From: Bacteroidales bacterium | GTDB lineage: Bacteria > Bacteroidota > Bacteroidia > Bacteroidales > UBA932 | NCBI GenBank assembly: GCA_017478685.1 | Contig: JAFVDC010000119.1 | Location: forward strand, 1-6,219 | Length of the DNA stretch: 6,219 nt | Direction of reading: 5' to 3' | In this document: positions 5,459 to 6,219 of the stretch, piece by piece | Position numbering within the stretch: position 1 is the first letter of the stretch | Layout of the letters: every line of letters starts with the position of its first letter | Program-made: the position numbers and the translations under genes | Notes under the pieces: model-generated | Database searches by the model: none | What the model was told of the DNA's origin: nothing | What the model saw: the letters and a program-made list of their open reading frames with translations, nothing else

Positions 5459-6219
5459 AGGTAGATCAGGGAAGACAGGTTTTCCGGGCAAAACAGCCTT
5501 TTGGCCATCTCCTGAAGCTGTTCAGGGGTAATTGAGTCTATTATTCGGCGGGTCTCTTGGGCCGACATCACTTCTCCCCAGGCAAGCATGCTTTTCCCAA
5601 GGGAGAGGCACTGGGCCTCGCCGGCTTCGGAACTTATTGCAAGCTGTCCCAGGAGCTGTTTGCGGTAGGCTTTCAGGCGGGCATCCGTTAGCGGCTTGTC
5701 CCGGAGCCCGGCAAGAATCTTGTCTATGGCTTTCAGGCAATTGTCCAGGTTCGGCCTGTCACAGCCGAAGGTGATTGCCACAACCCCGGAGTCTGCATAC
5801 TGCGTGTAGGAGCACTCTATGCCGTACACCCAACCGCGTTTTTCGCGCAGTTCCGCGTTGAGAAGGGAGTTTGACGCCGGGCCCCCGAGGATGTTCGTGA
5901 GCATTGCCGCCACAAAGCGGTCCGGGGTCTCGTACAGCGACGGCGCAATGCCGCCGATGACGGCGTTGACCTCGTGGTTGTGTTTGTCAATGGTTTTGTT
6001 GAAAGGATTGCCGATCGGAGTCGGCAATGACGTCTCTTCGTCATGCCCGGCTTGACCGGGCATCTTATAGGATTCGATGTATTTAAGTACCTGTTTCTCC
6101 AGTCTGTCAAGGTCAATGTCGGCAACAATGGAAAGGGCCATGCGGGAGGGGATGAACTTCTCCTTCACAAAGCGCCTCATCATGTCCGGCTTTATCTTTT
6201 TTACGCTGGCCTGCGTCCC
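5455..6219 (-). CDS. M16 family zinc peptidase (pitrilysin/insulinase-like), C-terminal part
   Basis: The visible 254 codons are open to the right edge, so the N-terminus, including any HxxEH zinc motif, lies outside. It is recognised from the M16 layout: RRFVKEKFIPSRMALSIVADI (end of the N-terminal half), then a second-half domain with EVNAVIGGIAPSLYETPDR, an NILGGPASNSLLNAELREK stretch, RGWVYGIECSYTQYADSGV and FGCDRPNLDNC, and the closing helices to SSLIYL. ELREKRGWVYGI matches the conserved R/Y-bearing segment of the M16 C-terminal domain. Members degrade peptides or process proteins, often in the periplasm; localisation cannot be judged here. Activity is also undecided, since some M16 proteins are inactive partners. 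A 19-codon palindromic element sits in the linker before that second domain (6007-6063). The gene converges on recQ and its TAA overlaps the recQ TAA. Confidence 0.92.
   Translation of the reverse strand, partial: GTQASVKKIKPDMMRRFVKEKFIPSRMALSIVADIDLDRLEKQVLKYIESYKMPGQAGHDEETSLPTPIGNPFNKTIDKHNHEVNAVIGGIAPSLYETPDRFVAAMLTNILGGPASNSLLNAELREKRGWVYGIECSYTQYADSGVVAITFGCDRPNLDNCLKAIDKILAGLRDKPLTDARLKAYRKQLLGQLAISSEAGEAQCLSLGKSMLAWGEVMSAQETRRIIDSITPEQLQEMAKRLFCPENLSSLIYL
6007..6063 (-). repeat. Protein-coding palindromic element in the M16 gene (one hairpin pair)
   Basis: This 57-bp in-frame block is exactly 19 codons and encodes MPGQAGHDEETSLPTPIGN. On the plus strand, unit A is 6007-6014 ATTGCCGA with 6021-6028 TCGGCAAT, loop of 6, followed by GAC (6029-6031). 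Unit D is preceded by GTC (6040-6042): 6043-6050 ATGCCCGG with 6056-6063 CCGGGCAT, loop of 5. Both stems are perfect 8-bp palindromes. The two units face each other across 8 bases. The same unit types, orientation and frame occur at 69-200 in dnaG, including the shared string GGCAATGACGTCTC. Repeat nature is directly visible; its history is inferred. Confidence 0.85.

Noticed and set aside
5478..5498. Possible hairpin GGTTTT / AAAAC-GCC near the recQ end
   Set aside because: The stem is short and imperfect with no T-tract in the right place, so it is not a credible terminator.

Overview
The window looks like chromosomal housekeeping DNA from a member of the Bacteroidota, probably Bacteroidales. 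Four things support this: a DUF3127-type OB-fold protein, a RecQ with the long C-terminal extension typical of this phylum, candidate promoters with the phylum's TAnnTTTG -7 box, and A-rich start regions mostly lacking Shine-Dalgarno sequences. The sequence is moderately GC-rich by eye. Genus cannot be fixed from this window; a gut Bacteroidales lineage is a guess.

Layout, left to right. (1) Bases 1-1508, minus strand: dnaG primase, with its C-terminus outside the window. It is open to the left edge, so it is easy to miss next to a long antisense ORF. (2) 1505-1804, minus: a small two-helix membrane protein whose TGA stop overlaps the dnaG ATG. (3) 1831-1861: a strong intrinsic terminator for the upstream minus-strand operon, followed at once by a -7 box for the dnaG operon. 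(4) 1873-2301, minus: a DUF3127 OB-fold protein ending in an SSB-like DDLPF tip. (5) 2305-3066, minus: a Mip/FkpA-like FKBP prolyl isomerase lipoprotein, broken by one in-frame TAA exactly where the family has a conserved tyrosine. (6) 3067-3259: a divergent intergenic region. (7) 3260-5458, plus: recQ helicase. (8) 5455-6219, minus: the C-terminal part of an M16 zinc-protease-family protein, with its N-terminus beyond the right edge. It converges on recQ, and the two stop codons overlap in TTAA.

The most unusual signal is a palindromic mini-element found inside two unrelated proteins: DnaG (69-200) and the M16 protein (6007-6063). Both copies have the same orientation and reading frame, and both are whole numbers of codons (44 and 19). 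Each is built from hairpins of about 8-bp arms and 5-6-nt loops, usually with a CCGG core, flanked on one side by GAC/GTC and arranged head-to-head. The M16 copy has one hairpin pair and the DnaG copy has two. Both encode the peptide pattern MPGxAxHD...ETSLPxxxGN in linker regions. The behaviour resembles the protein-coding palindromic elements known from Rickettsia.

Functionally, primase, RecQ and an OB-fold protein with an SSB-like tail form a small DNA replication/repair neighbourhood. The FKBP lipoprotein and the M16 protein belong to protein folding and turnover. No CRISPR array, transposase, tRNA or rRNA was seen, and there is no gene-free stretch over 300 bases.
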